Below are positions 10,119 to 21,756 of a DNA stretch of 64,000 nucleotides, piece by piece. The stretch lies in the NCBI GenBank assembly GCA_030068145.1, contig JAPJBO010000367.1:147194-211193 (forward strand), given 5' to 3'. Position 1 is the stretch's first letter, and each line of letters starts with the position of its first letter. The position numbers were made by a program, and so were the translations under genes. This stretch comes from Diplonema papillatum. Taxonomy: Eukaryota > Euglenozoa > Diplonemea > Diplonemida > Diplonemidae. The notes under the pieces were generated by a model. The model was not told where the DNA came from, ran no database searches, and saw only the letters and a program-made list of their open reading frames with translations.

Positions 10119-10712
10119 ATTTTTAGTGGTAGTTGGTGGATGGCAGAGAACCACGACGTTCCAAAGGTTTGTGTACCGTGATTGCGCGAGTGTTACGACA
10201 TCGAACCTCCGATGCGGAGAGTGCTGGACCGAACCCAGCAGGCCCTGAGCAGGCTTGTCTGATTCAGTCTGCATTCGAATCTCCCAAAACGAATTTGAAA
10301 GCGGGGGGAGTGCGGGAAAATACTCAGCGACAGGAACGAACATGTCCAGGCGCAAAGCGAGCCTCTCTTTTTACTCCAAAAACAACGGTCGGCGGTTTTC
10401 GGGAACTCCATGACCTACCCCTACTGAAAATGGTTCGCGTGTGCGACCTGCTGCGCCCAGTTCGCAGGATTCGCCGAAGGACCCAAATCGCGCAAAAAAG
10501 GGGTCATCAAAAACACCCGACTAGCACCCAGCCTCCCCCTGGGTACCCAAAACAACCCGGAAATTCTGAGAAAGAGGTCGGAATTCGGTTCAGACTCAGG
10601 AAATGGCCGGAAAATGCGAAACCAAGAAAACATTCACACTGACTAACAACCGCTCAAAAACATGTCCGCAGACTCTCAGGTCGATGATAGTCCGCCCAGG
10701 TGTCAGGGGACC
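10119..10712. other. Intergenic, no supported gene
   Basis: An open frame at 10133-10642 (+) has no recognisable domain or splice signals. I see no other structure. Confidence 0.35.
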
Positions 10713-10947
10713 TTGTAAATAGAAGAAGAAGCAGAAGAAAAAAAGAAAAAGAAAAAAAGAAGAAAAAGGCCGCTCCTGGTCCAGGAGGGTGACGTTCAAC
10801 CACAGCTTGCAAAGCTTGAGTACAGTGCCACAACCGTCCGCCAAGCCCCAAGGTGCGCCACGCCTTGATGCTTTAGTTTGGGAAATCGGTAGCCACTTGA
10901 CCCGTAGGCCCGTGGCTCTGCAGTACCGCCGACACGGAAGAAGCTTC
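10713..10947 (+). repeat. Rep5 dispersed repeat
   Basis: A long A/G run followed by the CACAGCTTGCAAAGCTTGAG block; the middle is shortened relative to other copies. Confidence 0.55.
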
Positions 10948-11479
10948 ACGTGTTCGGCGGTACTGTAAATAGAAGAATGGAAAGATTTCCCTCAGGAAAC
11001 AATGCAGAGCACGGCTGGCATGGCATAGTCGGCCTGAGCGCGCGGATGTCACAACCCCCGAAAGCAGGACTATAAATCCGGTTTTCCGGATTTCCCAACC
11101 CGGAAGTATCCGGTTTGGCAAGTACCAAGAACCCTTCACTCTAAAAAGGGTTCGACGGTGGTACGACAAAAGGGGTCCTATACCAAGTAGAGAACGATTC
11201 CAGAAGTTTCGATTTTTTTCTGGTGCAAGTTTCGAGTAAAATGATCCAAGCAGGAAGCTGTGGAAGTCGTGGTCTACTGAAGCTCACGCATTTACAGATT
11301 TATAGGCTGTTTCTTGTGGTATCAACACACAAGTATCAGGTGAGGACCTTGGGTTGTGTTGGGAGAGTCGACTCAGGCGTGTAGGACTCTGACGTGCACG
11401 AAGGAAGGACACCGCACGCTCCTTCAACCGTATTAGGGGGTTTTGGTGCGCACAAGTGGCGTGCACAACCGAATTTCTT

Positions 11480-11648
11480 TTTAGCCACATGCAATGTGTG
11501 AGGAAACTGAACTGTCCAAGTAAGACCTTCTGATCATGATCATGTTTGCCACCTGAAACCACGTCCAGGATTTGGGCTCAGGGTAGGGCGGTTAACGAAA
11601 ACTCTAGTTTCCCTTTCTACTTTTTTTTACTCTCGCGGTGTACGGTTT
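11480..11648 (+). repeat. Rep2 dispersed repeat
   Basis: Contains the TGATCATGATCA palindrome and GATTTGGGCTCAGGGTAG, and ends CTCTCGCGGTGT, as in the 1955 copy. Confidence 0.6.
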
Positions 11649-12776
11649 CTTGAAAGTATGCTAATACTGCAGGGAACAGTTGACTAGACCTCTTGAGTTT
11701 GTGCTAACCACGATTTGGGGAGTCGGGAGAACCTACAAAGCCAAAAGCAGGACCGACCCCCCCGTTTCGTGAGATAAGGCGAAGAATAAAAACACCTTCT
11801 TTTTTTCCATCTGTCTTTGTCAAGAGCTGCGATTCAACTATTCCTCCAAGCACACACAGAAACTAGCTGGACTCATTCAGTGTCTATACTTCCCATCAGT
11901 TTCGCTTGCTCATCACATGCCCATGCGGGGTCGTAGGAAACGCACCCGTCCATTTGACGAAGTCCTGAAAGCCCCGGCGCAATAGTACTGAGGCCAGCTG
12001 GAAGCAGATCCAGCGAGCTGGACTCCTAGCAGAAAGTGCTAATTTGCACGTGTGAATTAAACCCTGTTTTACAGGGACGGCCGGCCTGCTGGCGAAGGGG
12101 GAAAACGTGAGGAGAGAAGGAAGATAGAAAAAGAAATCGACAGTATCACGAACCAATGCTTGCCTTTGGGATCGTGGCACAGATCAAACATTTAAAATAC
12201 TCGACGTAGCTGCTTCGACTCCGAATGGAAGGGAGGAAATATAGAGGTAAGGCCCCACTAACTACTAAGGGGCAACCCCGGCCTCCCTGCTCCACTTCAT
12301 CCGCTTTTGGTCTTCACTTGTGTGTTGTTTTCTCACTCAGGACTTTGACCTGTCGTGTTTGTGTGATTTGTCGTTTAGGGGGTAGACCTCACAGGGGTTA
12401 GGCCTCACGTCCGTTCAACACGTGGTTCGGTAGTTACAGCACTCGGGACCCCTTCTGTTCTTTGTCGGGCAGCATGGTCGAGCATTTCCTTTCAAGCTGG
12501 CGCTTATGTAAAAAAAACAAGGGTAGTGGGCGCAACCAACTGTGCGAGATCCCAAAGCCATCCCCTGTTCCGCTTTCCATTTTTTTGTTGTGCAAAGAGC
12601 ACTTACTCACCCCTCTTGCCCTCCCGGTTTCGGGGGGCTAGACTCCCCCGGCCCACGGTTGCGTTCAGAAGCTCATGGTAAAAGCAGGCTTGTTTTCCAT
12701 CAAGCATGCAATGCACAAGAAGCACACCCTATCACTCGTCCTGAAGCAAACCTTTGGGGGTTTTTGTACAAACAGG
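11649..12776. other. Intergenic, no supported gene
   Basis: No coding-like frame, RNA gene or clear repeat was recognised. Confidence 0.35.
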
Positions 12777-12998
12777 GAAATCCTTGAGGAGGCTGCCAGT
12801 CGTGAATCTCAAAGGTGTGGTACTCATCGGCATGCCGATGACTCCCACTATCGCAACAATATTCCAATCTCAAAGGAGGAAAATGTGCCGTAGCCCACAC
12901 GGAGGCAAGTAAATTTGGGTTCAGTGGCAAGCGTTCAACACAGAGACCACTTTGCAGTTGTATTGTTTCTCCCCCTCTGGCAGCCCCTCGAGTATTTT
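12777..12998 (+). mobile_element. Diverged Rep1 copy
   Basis: Ends GGAAATCCTTGAGGAGGCTGCC and GGCAGCCCCTCGAGTATTTT. An extra segment with a short palindrome (CATCGGCATGCCGATG) sits in the left half. Confidence 0.55.
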
Positions 12999-13054
12999 GC
13001 GTCCATGCAACAACTCACGCGGAGTTTTAGTCGTAGGTTGTGATCGAAGGTGTA

Positions 13055-13360
13055 GTTTGGGTCAGAATGCAAAGAATCTGTGGCGATAATCTGCATCGCC
13101 GGCGTCGCGGTTATCTCTTCGCACGTGATGGGTCATGCTTTCGCCTCTTAGGCTCGTCTTGATCGTCGCGCTCAGGCGCGCGTTAGGTGCCTTGCTTCTC
13201 CTTCGATTACGGCGGCGCTTGGGCGATGACCGCGTCGTCTTCTGTGGTGTTGCCGAGGTTGATCGTCGCTTCTTCGTCTTCGCTCTCGAGATTGGGGGTT
13301 CGCTCTTCGTCTAAGGGTGTAGTGTGGCTTTGCAGAGAAACCGTCGCCAGAGCGCAGCAT
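13055..13360 (-). repeat. Rep9 plus degenerate coding repeat
   Basis: Read on the minus strand this matches about 53590-53820: a basic, K/R-rich reading-frame remnant (ERDDQDELKRRKHD in the better copy) followed by GCAGATTATCGCCACAGATT. In this copy the frame is broken, so it is a relic of a mobile-element protein end or of its 3' region. Confidence 0.45.
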
Positions 13361-13460
13361 CCTGCCAAGAGAACTGCCCGCACGCGTTTGCGAGCAAACC
13401 CAAAACGGGAAGAACGAGACCCGTCTCCCGTTAAAAACCCGGAGACTCTCTAAAATCCCG

Positions 13461-14288
13461 GATTCTCAAGCGAACTATAACTCTAAAAAACTCTTTCATC
13501 CGGTGTTTGTTCATTGAAGACTTGGGGTCACAAGTCAGGGGTTGAGTTAGTCCGGTTTCCCGGCTCCCAAAACCCGAAAGGGTCTCTCGCGAAATGTTGA
13601 GGGGGTGATTTTCTGGCGTGATCCGCAGTAGAAAACTCAGCTTTCCATGAACCTACTAAGTACTTCCCCAAGTACTTCCCAGGTACACCCCAAATAGGGT
13701 AAAATGGCGATTTCTGGCGATTTTTTGCATTTGGTACTTCCCGTGAACTTCCCGAGTACAGCCCTTGTGCACCCAAGTAAGGCCACCGGATCACACCATT
13801 TTCGATGCAAAACACCCCCTGCGGGGCTCGGGCGGTGGGGAAGGAGGAATCCGCGTTCGGTTTGCCAGCGCGCCCTGCAGCAAAACCCTCCGGCGTTAAC
13901 GGCGGCAAAGGGTCGTGTTAGGAAAAGCAGCACCCAAACACCAAACTAAAACGCCCCCCCTGCCGTGCACGAGGCAGTGTTCTTTCTAAATATCAACCTA
14001 AGATCTTCCCCCCCGGGACCTCTGAGGGGGATTTTGCGAGAGCCCTGCCGGCAGGTTTGTTAAGAAAGTAGAAAGCCTAACTCTCTACCCCATGATAAAT
14101 TTTCGGGGGAAAGAAAAAGTCTTTTTTTTGGACAGCAAAAATTCCCCCCCACCCCAGGTTCGCCTGATTCACTGGTGTTGGCAATCATCAAATGTGCGTA
14201 GGGGCACCCGCGCGAGCTTCATTCCAGGGGTTGGACCGTGACATTATGGCAAGTACTGACCCTCCTCCACTTGTTGTACAAATAACAA
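13461..14288. other. Intergenic, no supported gene
   Basis: Contains C-rich runs and one copy of the CGAACTATAACTCTAAAA-type motif near 13470. No gene seen. Confidence 0.35.
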
Positions 14289-14399
14289 ATGATTTCACAA
14301 GTTATATTGATGGCTTGTGAAACCTATTGTTACACAACAGGCGACACATCGTATGTTTGCTGTATTCACGTGAGACCGTCTTCTCACAAGCTGCGTCAC

Positions 14400-14745
14400 A
14401 TGTTGAAAACGAAAGACAAGACGCAGTACTTGATCGTCGGTCAGACTAATGTCCGGCCGAGTATGGGTGTGCGTCCGGTGGTGTGCATACGCAGCGGTGT
14501 TGAGAGGAGTGCTGCAGCACGGAGAAGGTCAGACAGAATCCTTGTACGATCGTGTCCTCGTCCTGCGGCACGTTGTTCTGTGTCACACACAGCAGTCAGC
14601 AGGCAGTCGGAACACTTAACCCCGGAGCAGGTTCGATACATAGCCTCCCGAAAGTGTTGGGCTGGGCATGTGGCGCGCAGAGACAAGTCACCCCGCTCGC
14701 AGCAGATACACAAAATCTTCATGTCCTCAAAATCCGATGCAGATC
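14400..14745 (+). pseudogene. Possible LINE reverse-transcriptase tail relic
   Basis: In one frame the translation SEHLTPEQVRYIASRKCWAGHVARR contains the W-x-GHV-x-R signature common at the C-terminus of LINE RT proteins. The match is short and nothing upstream reads as an RT, so it is at best a decayed fragment. Confidence 0.2.
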
Positions 14746-14859
14746 AGAATATTCACGACATTCACTGTCTTTCACTGTAAAGATATCGCAGAACAAAAAT
14801 TCAAGCGAACTTTCACTCTAAAAAAAGTAGCGTCCTCGAAAGCAATTGACTGAGCAGAT

Positions 14860-16036
14860 GACTCTTGCCGAAACCACACAACAGCAACCCTCCGCCGGTA
14901 GAGAAAGTCCTGCTTAAATGAATCAGCCGCCATTGGGTGGGCTAATTGGACACTCGCTGTCGGCGGGGGGCGGCGGTTAAAAACAGCGTAAACATTTGCC
15001 GTTTGGCAAGCGGTAGCCAATTCGGATCGAATTCGTTACGGCTTCAAGCAGCGGCGGTCAAGATTGCGGTAAAGTGACGAACTACAGGAGAAACGGTTCT
15101 GCCTCGTTGCGCTTCCATTTCTTTTGTGCAGGCTCCTCCTCCACATCGACCAGCAAAACACAATGCGTTTAATTCAATTCGTAGTTAACCACTTAAGGAC
15201 GGAGGGGGGGGAGAGTTAATTTGGGAAAAGGGCGGGCTCCATAGCAAACCTCAGGTATCCGTTGAGAGCTCGGAGCAGGATTTCTGCCCGACGAAGGACG
15301 CATTTCAAAGATTTGTGTCAGATCTATCCAATAAAGCAAACGGCGACCACTCTCGACCATTGTTTGGCCTCTCACCCGCGAACTTGACACCCGCGAACTT
15401 TCTTGAGTTAACTACCCCTATAGTGGTAGTTCGTCCTCAAGTGGTTAAACGTTTTGCCAGTCGGTGCCCCAGGAAAGATCTTCGGAAACACCAAAGAGAA
15501 TGCGTCACAAATCAAACGGAGACTTCAAACTATCGACCGCTTAACACAAGAACACAGTGTAAAGCAATAGGCTGCAGAGCTACAGAGTACCCTATCAACC
15601 AACAGCGCGGACTACGAAGCCCCAAAAGAACACGAGAAGTGTTGGTCAATCGATATAGAGTTGATAGACCGCTACAGCGCCATACGGAGGAGGCCTACCG
15701 TATGTACAGTATGTGGATAATGACCGAAACTGCAAACCTAACTAGCAATGATCTTTCACCGACACACGCTCTTCACGTGTAGCCGCCACCTTAAACAACG
15801 CGTTGCGAATAAAAGACAATCCCATTGCCCGGGGGTCACCTGAAAAACTTTCCATCTAAAAAGAAGACAGCAAAAATCAGAGTGGCCAGGGGGTGTTCCT
15901 TCTCTACCGGTTTGTCTGTTCCTGTTCGTTTTCTTTTGTTTTCCGTTTCCGCTCCCGCTAGTCTCTTTTTTTTTTTTTTTGCGGGGGTGTGTCGAACTGC
16001 TGCTATTCTCTTTTTGGAATAAGCACCTGCTTTGAA
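14860..16036. other. Intergenic, no supported gene
   Basis: No coding exon or clear repeat was recognised apart from homopolymer runs near 15965-15985. Confidence 0.35.
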
Positions 16037-16489
16037 GGAAATACTAACCGAGGTAGCCGCCAGTAGCGAATTGCAAAGGGGGTGGTGCTCCCGGCGAACG
16101 CACACAAAATACGGGTGTATTGGGGGGGGGGATAGCGCGGGTAGAAGCGTTCAACAAAACAAGCTTGTTTTGGAGTTGTTATTGTTTCTCCTCCCCGCTC
16201 CTCTTTTATGCCTGCTCTCTCTTTTCCTTCGCAGAAGAGTTGGTGCCAGCATGCATGAGAGGCAGCGTCCTGCATACACGGTGAAGTCCAGCCTCAGAAG
16301 CGAGTTGTAAAAACGGGTGGCACGCCCGCTTTCGGGTGCATTTCCACGCGATTTGGCTATCGCAAACCAGCTTTTCGGGTGTGGCTTGGGCACCCCCTCT
16401 TTAACACCAGCTTCTCAGTACACATTAAGCTAAGAGTTTTCCCCCTAGCCTCCTTCGAACTAAGTACATGCGGCACCTCCCAGTATTTC
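16037..16489 (+). mobile_element. Expanded, diverged Rep1 copy
   Basis: A left end like GGAAATACTAACCGAGG and a right end CTCCTTCGAACTAAG ... CAGTATTTCA bracket a body about twice normal length. It probably contains a further insertion at about 16200-16430. Confidence 0.4.
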
Positions 16490-17132
16490 ATTTTTTTTTT
16501 TTTTTTTGCACTCAGTTGCGATCCCTAGCGAGGCAGATGAAGCACCCTTGTGGGCTCTTCTTCGCCCTTTTCGTTACTTCAAGCTGTTTCTTGTACGAAC
16601 ACCATCGCTCTCGACGGGGAAAGCAAAACGCCAACCAACGCAGCCAAGCCAACCCTGCGTATAAGAACAGGCCGGAACAGCTGGAACGGCGCGTCGCCGC
16701 CGTCCTCTGGCCATGACGGAGCGTTCTTTGTTTTTTTTATACCCATATTTCTGGCATGTAAAGGTAGTAACAAAGTGCTGAGGTACATCTCTTTCGTTCT
16801 TTCCCTCTGCCTTCGAGAGACGCGGCGCTGGCGTCGTTGCGGTCTGTATCCACCTGCTGGCCAAACAGTAGTCAAGAAAACAATGAGATGCGCGGGTAAG
16901 CGGTAGTAAAATGCGACCCTCTTCAGGTAGCCGTATAGTCCTCTTGTGTCATGAACCACTGAGTTCCTTTGGTATCTACCTACCCGATCTTCGAAGTAGA
17001 CGCTATAATCGACGGACTCAGCAACTACCAGGCTCTGCAGAGGTTTCAGGCTTTGTGCAGGTGCAGAATCGAAAGGAGAATTAAAACGAGCTCGAAGATC
17101 CGTAACTCCACCAGCCGTCGCCTCCTACGCCG
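16490..17132. other. Upstream region of the 17-kb gene
   Basis: A long T run lies at 16490-16507. A frame at 16610-16715 (NRPEQLERRVAAVLW) has exon-like codon use but no convincing splice partner. The start of the next gene, or an upstream exon of it, may lie here. Confidence 0.25.
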
Positions 17133-17279
17133 ATGCCTCCACCGCCGATGCTGCCGCCTGACTGGACTCTGTTGTACGTTCATGAGTACGCTACCAACAC
17201 ACTCCAGTGTAAGGAGGGGCACGTCGTGATGAGCACGCATCTCATTGAAGTTTGCGCTGAAATCTGCGACGACATGCAG
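17133..17279 (+). CDS. First exon of the 17-kb gene (proposed)
   Basis: ATG at 17133 follows CTCCTACGCCG. 49 codons end in phase 0 at CAG|GTGGGT. A second in-frame ATG lies at 17148. Confidence 0.5.
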
Positions 17280-19260
17280 GTGGGTTGGCAGGGGAGCAGC
17301 CAAAGCGACAACAAGTCGTGGCTTATCCGTTTCCGGCGACTAAATGGGCTTCGGTTCAGCGAACGACACTCAACAGCTTTTCTTTCATTCTGGGCGCATG
17401 TCAGCCGTGGACCTTGGGAGACAGAAGGTGCTGCAGCCAGTCCGCGTGCCGGGGGGACCTGTGCTGGCTCAAAGCGTTGGCAAGCACCAAAGTTGGAGAA
17501 ACAACCCGGTGAAGTCAATTCTCTAACGGTTAGCTAGTAGAAACAACCCACAACCTGCGTTGTTCGTACGTGCACTTCCGCACCTCCTCTGTACACCGCA
17601 ATTGTGCGTGCAGTTGAGCCACGGGTACATGGTACTGCCCTCGCTGGGCTTGCACGCGTTTTTCCAAGGGATGCGTGCTGTTCGCGAGTTGAACCTGAAT
17701 CGTTGGGCACACCGCCTCCGGGCGTTCTTTTTTGTTCGAGTTTTTGCAATTCGAGTGTCACCAGTCGCTGGGGCCATCGCGGAAGGGGGGGAGGGGTACC
17801 AGGGCGAAATGCTCGAAGACGGCGCCAACGCGCTGCTGGACCCCGCCCACACAGTAGAGACGCGGGAGGACTTTGCGAAGCTTTTCTCGGTCCCCCCGGT
17901 GAAGCAGTACAGAGCGGGCGACGACCCCGCGGCCGGCAGCGCACCCGACGGGGCAGGGGCCAGCCGGTTCGGCTCCGGCGCCGACGAGGCAGTGCAGCAG
18001 GCGCGAGCCAGCCTGCTCCTCGAGTGCCTAGACGACCAGAGGTCGGCCCGGTTCGACGTGCTGACCAGCCCCGTTCCCCTGCGGATCCTCCACGATCCGG
18101 ACCGGGAAACACCTGAGTACACGCGCGCCTGCGACGAACCGATTTCCGACGACATTTTCACGGCGCCCGCTCCCCCGTGCGCTAGCGCCCAACCGGAGCC
18201 GAGCCCCGCGGAAGGGGATGGTGTGAGCACCGTGGATGACAATGCGAGCACGGTGTCCGTTGGGGGTGCGACGACAGCGTCGCTGTTGGACGGAGCGCAC
18301 GCCGAGCTCCAAAGGGACGTGCAGTTCGACAACTTCGTGGACCCGGAGGAAAGCCTCGACCCCGACGACGTCTCGGATCTCGACAACGCGGAGTGGCACC
18401 ACGTTTCGGGGCCCCGCCAGCCCCAAGAGGAGGCGCCGCCCGCCGAAGCCGCCGCCCTGTGCGGTGTGCAAGCCCTCAACCGCGACCGCGGGACGCTGCG
18501 GTCCGCGTTGGACACCGAGCCGGCGGAGAACAAACCGTTCATCGGACCGGCGAAGCCCGCTCCAAAACTAGGGTACTCGCACGCGCCCGTGGCGGCGGCG
18601 GTGAGCGGGGCCGACCGGAGGATCCGGACGTGGCTGGGGAGGGTGCAGAGCGCCGCGCTGCCGCCTGGTTGGAAGGTCGACGCGTCGTCGATCAAATCGG
18701 TGCCGCCCGACGTGGAGGCCGACCGGCCGAGGGTGGAGGACGCCGTGCTGGCGGACGACGTGCAGCGGCTGCACCACGCGCTGGTGTCCGGAGAGGAGGG
18801 CCTCCTCCGCAGCGAAGCCGAGCGCACCAATGGCCACATCGCGACCGACGCGGACTTGTACCTGAGCCACAAAGAGCGCCAGGCCGCGCAGGCCGAGCGC
18901 CCGGCCAACCCCAACCCAGGCCCCAGCCCCGGGCAGCTGCAGCTGGCGGCCGCCAACGACGAGCTGTTCTCGTCGCTCAACGTCCCCGGCGCCGCGGCGT
19001 CGTCGCTGCACGAAGCGGTCTACAGCTGCCCCGTCGCGCGCGCGGTCGTCGACGAGCACACGGCGGACCTCGCAACGGCGCGGGGCGGCGAAGCCGCCGA
19101 AGCATCGCCCGATCCTCCGGCCCCGCCGGCGGCGGGTACCGCGCCGCCGGACGCGACGACGTGGCACGAGGAAACAGAGCCGTTTGCGCTGGATCCCGAC
19201 TTCGACTACGACAACATCGTGAACCCAACCCCGAAGCCCAGGACGCCGTGGGAGGTTTAG
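17133..19260 (+). CDS. Spliced gene of unknown function
   Basis: The proposed model joins 17133-17279, 17377-17508 and 17614-19260, all in phase 0, giving about 641 residues. The first exon starts MPPPPMLPPDWTLLYVHEYA and ends GACATGCAG|GTGGGT. The second (LFFHSGRMSAVDLG...) ends CCG|GTGAAG. The third follows a C/T-rich acceptor ending GTGCAG. The N-terminal about 140 residues look folded; the rest is acidic and P/A-rich with a helical stretch (DVQRLHHALVSGEEGLLRSEAERTNG) and a C-terminal DPDFDYDNIVNP motif. A further intron before 17765 (strong acceptor GAGTGTCACCAG) is possible. I do not recognise the family. Its 3' end is repeated downstream in decayed form. Confidence 0.55.
17377..17508 (+). 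CDS. Second exon of the 17-kb gene (proposed)
   Basis: The acceptor CACTCAACAG and donor CCG|GTGAAG give a phase 0-0 exon of 44 codons containing RVPGGPVLAQSVGKHQSW. Confidence 0.45.
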
Positions 19261-20460
19261 CCCGTGCTGGCGCGATCAGAGCCGTCTTCGTTTTCCTCGA
19301 AGCCAACAGCCGCGGCAGTTTAGGGGTCGTTTGCACAGACTACGAGTCAACACCACGATTGGACTTCATCGAGCCCGGGCCGCTAGAGATTCCGCTTTCC
19401 TGAGGTAGACTCCAAGTCAACGGCGGCAAAGCTGCAATCGGTCGTCGCTCAACGTCCCCGGCGCCGCGGCGCCGTCGCTGCACGAAGCGGTCTACAGCTG
19501 CCCCGTCGCGCGCGCGCTCGTCGACGAGCACACGGCGGACCTCGCAACGGTGCGGGGCGGCGAAGCCGCCGAAGCATCGCCCGATCCTCCGGCCTGGGTA
19601 TTGTGCCGCCGGACGCGACGACGTGGCACGAGAAAACAGAGCCGTTTGCGCTGGATCCCGACTTCGACTACGACAACATCGTGAACCCACCAGGACGCCG
19701 TGGGAGGTTTAGCCCGTGCTGGCGCGAACAGCGCCGTCTTCGTTTTCCTCGAAGCCAACGGCCGCGGCAGTTTAGGGGTCGTTTGCACAGACTACGAGTC
19801 AACACCACGATTGGACTCCATCGAGCCCGGGCCGCTAGAGATTCCGCTTTCCTGAGGTAGACTCCAAGTCAACGGCGGCAATGCTGCAATCGGTCGTCGC
19901 TCAACGTCCCCGGCGCCGCGGCGCCGTCGCTGCACGAAGCGGTCTACAGCTGCCCCGTCGCGCGCTCGTCGACGAGCACACGGCGGACCTCGCAACGGCG
20001 CGGGGCGGCGAAGCCGTCGAAGGGCTGCCGGATCCTCCGGCCCCGTCGGCGGCGGGTACCGTGCCGCGGGATGCGACGAGATAACGGAGCCGTTTGCGCT
20101 GGATCCCGGCTTCGACTACGACAACATCGTGAACCCAACCCCGAAGCCCAGGACGCCGTGGGAGGTTTAGCCCGTGCTGGCGCGATCAGAGCCACCTTTG
20201 TTTTCCTGGAGTGGATTCGAAGCCAACAGCCGCTGCAGTTTAGAGGTCGTTTGCATAGAACCCCACAATTCGACACCACTGAGCGCGGGACGCTAGGGCT
20301 TCCGCTTTCCTGAGGTAGACTCCAAGTCGACAGCGGCAACGCTGCAGTTTAGTGGCTGTTTTCACAAACCTTGAGGCAACTGATTCGACTTCAACGAGCC
20401 CAGGACGCGAGGGAATCCAGCGTTCCTGAAGTAGACTCGAAGTCAACGTTCTTGTCGGCA
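19261..20460 (+). repeat. Tandem decaying copies of the gene's 3' end
   Basis: Units of about 455 bp repeat the last coding segment (SLHEAVYSCPVAR ... DPDFDYDNIVN) together with about 180 bp of 3' flank. Copies end near 19712 and 20169, and a third partial flank copy reaches about 20460. Copy 2 has a deletion after GATCCTCCGGCC that shifts frame; copy 3 is also broken. They lack the upstream exons and are read as pseudogenic duplications. Confidence 0.8.
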
Positions 20461-21104
20461 GCCGCATGATCAGTCGCTTGACCCGTTTACGGTGAACGCC
20501 AATCCAAGTTCTGTCTCTCAAGACCACCGCAGCCATTCGTAGCGCTGACTTCGTAGCTTAAATAGAGCCCCCTGCTTGCCTCATGTAGCTCGCATGATCT
20601 CTTAATTCGACCTGCTTGCATTTTTTGAGCCTCTCTCATTCCGATGTGCCTCTGCGGAACTTGGCTGCAGTCGAGGCGCGTCTTTGTTTGTGGTTCGTTT
20701 TTTGGGTGGTACTTCAACTCATCATTAGCAGACCACGCTGTTTGTGGCCAACACCCATGGTACTTGGCGCCTTGGATCACAATAAACCTCCGTATCGGGG
20801 TGAACTGTTCCACGGGGAGAAAATCAAAGACACGGGCAGCGCGCTTTTTTTGGCGGACGATCACAATTCCTGGCCTGAACAAGAAACCGAGGGAAAGAAG
20901 ACAAGAGGGGACGGAACGAACTGCCTGCCATTTCTTGCAACACAGGGAGCAGGGGGGACGGGGGGGGCGTGCACGCGATGAAGAACGACAAGTTGCGAGG
21001 TCCGAGCCCTGTGGAGGTCGTAGAATCGTATGCATAATTCTTGAACTTCTTTTGCTGCTTACCGTTGGCACGCGGGCCCGAACCAAAACTCCGGGGCAGG
21101 CCAG
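20461..21104. other. Intergenic, no supported gene
   Basis: An antisense frame over 20487-21188 has no domain or coding signature. Nothing else was seen. Confidence 0.35.
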
Positions 21105-21180
21105 TGATCGCAGTAAACGCTTAGTAAACGCGTTTACTCCGAAATGAGTAAACGTAAACGTTTGTAAACGGTAAACGCTT
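21105..21180. repeat. GTAAACG-rich palindromic block, left copy
   Basis: Contains CGTTTACTCCGAAATGAGTA, which extends to a near-perfect palindrome, and several GTAAACG words. A similar block at 21600-21668 brackets 420 bases holding a possible exon. The pair may be the ends of one inserted segment. Confidence 0.5.
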
Positions 21181-21384
21181 ACGTTCACTTGGTCTAGCCC
21201 CTGTGTTGGTCAAGGCTTTTGTTAGTTTCTGCTTTGCCGTCGCAGCAGTGCTGTTCAGCGTCTGAACAAGATCCTCATTTACCTTCTCAGTCCTTACCCT
21301 GGGTACAGCCGCTGAGGGCGCCGGGCAAGTGAATCGGCAGAAAGAACGTGAAGGTACCAGGTGGAAGCCTGCTACTACCGCCAG

Positions 21385-21577
21385 CACCCAGACACACCAC
21401 CCGCTGACCCCGCTCGGGCTGAAGCAGCTCCTCACCGCCGTCGCGTTCCCGGGGTGTTCCGCGAGGAACATCAACAAGTACATCTTGGACCCCCTGCCAA
21501 CCGACGCTTCGGGCACCGTCTCCGAAGAAGGCTTCGCATCCTGCGTCCTCCGCATCGGCATAGCGAGGCTGTGCTGA
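21385..21577 (+). CDS. Possible terminal exon, EF-hand-like, unidentified
   Basis: After ACTACCGCCAG a frame reads THHPLTPLGLKQLLTAV ... DASGTVSEEGFASCVLRIG and stops at 21577. The DASGTVSEEGF piece resembles an EF-hand loop and exiting helix but lacks the full 12-residue pattern. No partner exon was found. It could belong to an unrelated gene upstream of the TSUP fusion gene. Confidence 0.3.
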
Positions 21578-21599
21578 GGCCCGTATACACGCCTCACCC

Positions 21600-21668
21600 G
21601 AACGCTTACCAGCGTTTACTACAACGTTTCCTATAAAATGAGTAAACCTAGACGTTTACCGTTTCCTG
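21600..21668. repeat. GTAAACG-rich block, right copy
   Basis: GCGTTTACTACAACGTTTCC and AAATGAGTAAACC match the block at 21105-21180 in a diverged form. Confidence 0.4.
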
Positions 21669-21756
21669 CCATCACTGGGCTAGGCGGGCATCCAAGCGTT
21701 TTCTAATGCGCTTCGCCTGACGCCCCCAAAATGCACGAGCCTCACGGCTTTTCTAG

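Noticed and set aside
17523-18980. 485-codon antisense frame over the 17-kb gene
   Set aside because: S/A/R-rich shadow of the sense frame. The sense frame has splice-compatible exons, and its 3' end is the part preserved in tandem copies.
20487-21188. 233-codon antisense frame
   Set aside because: No domain, no splice context and no coding-like composition. It partly overlaps the GTAAACG palindromic block.
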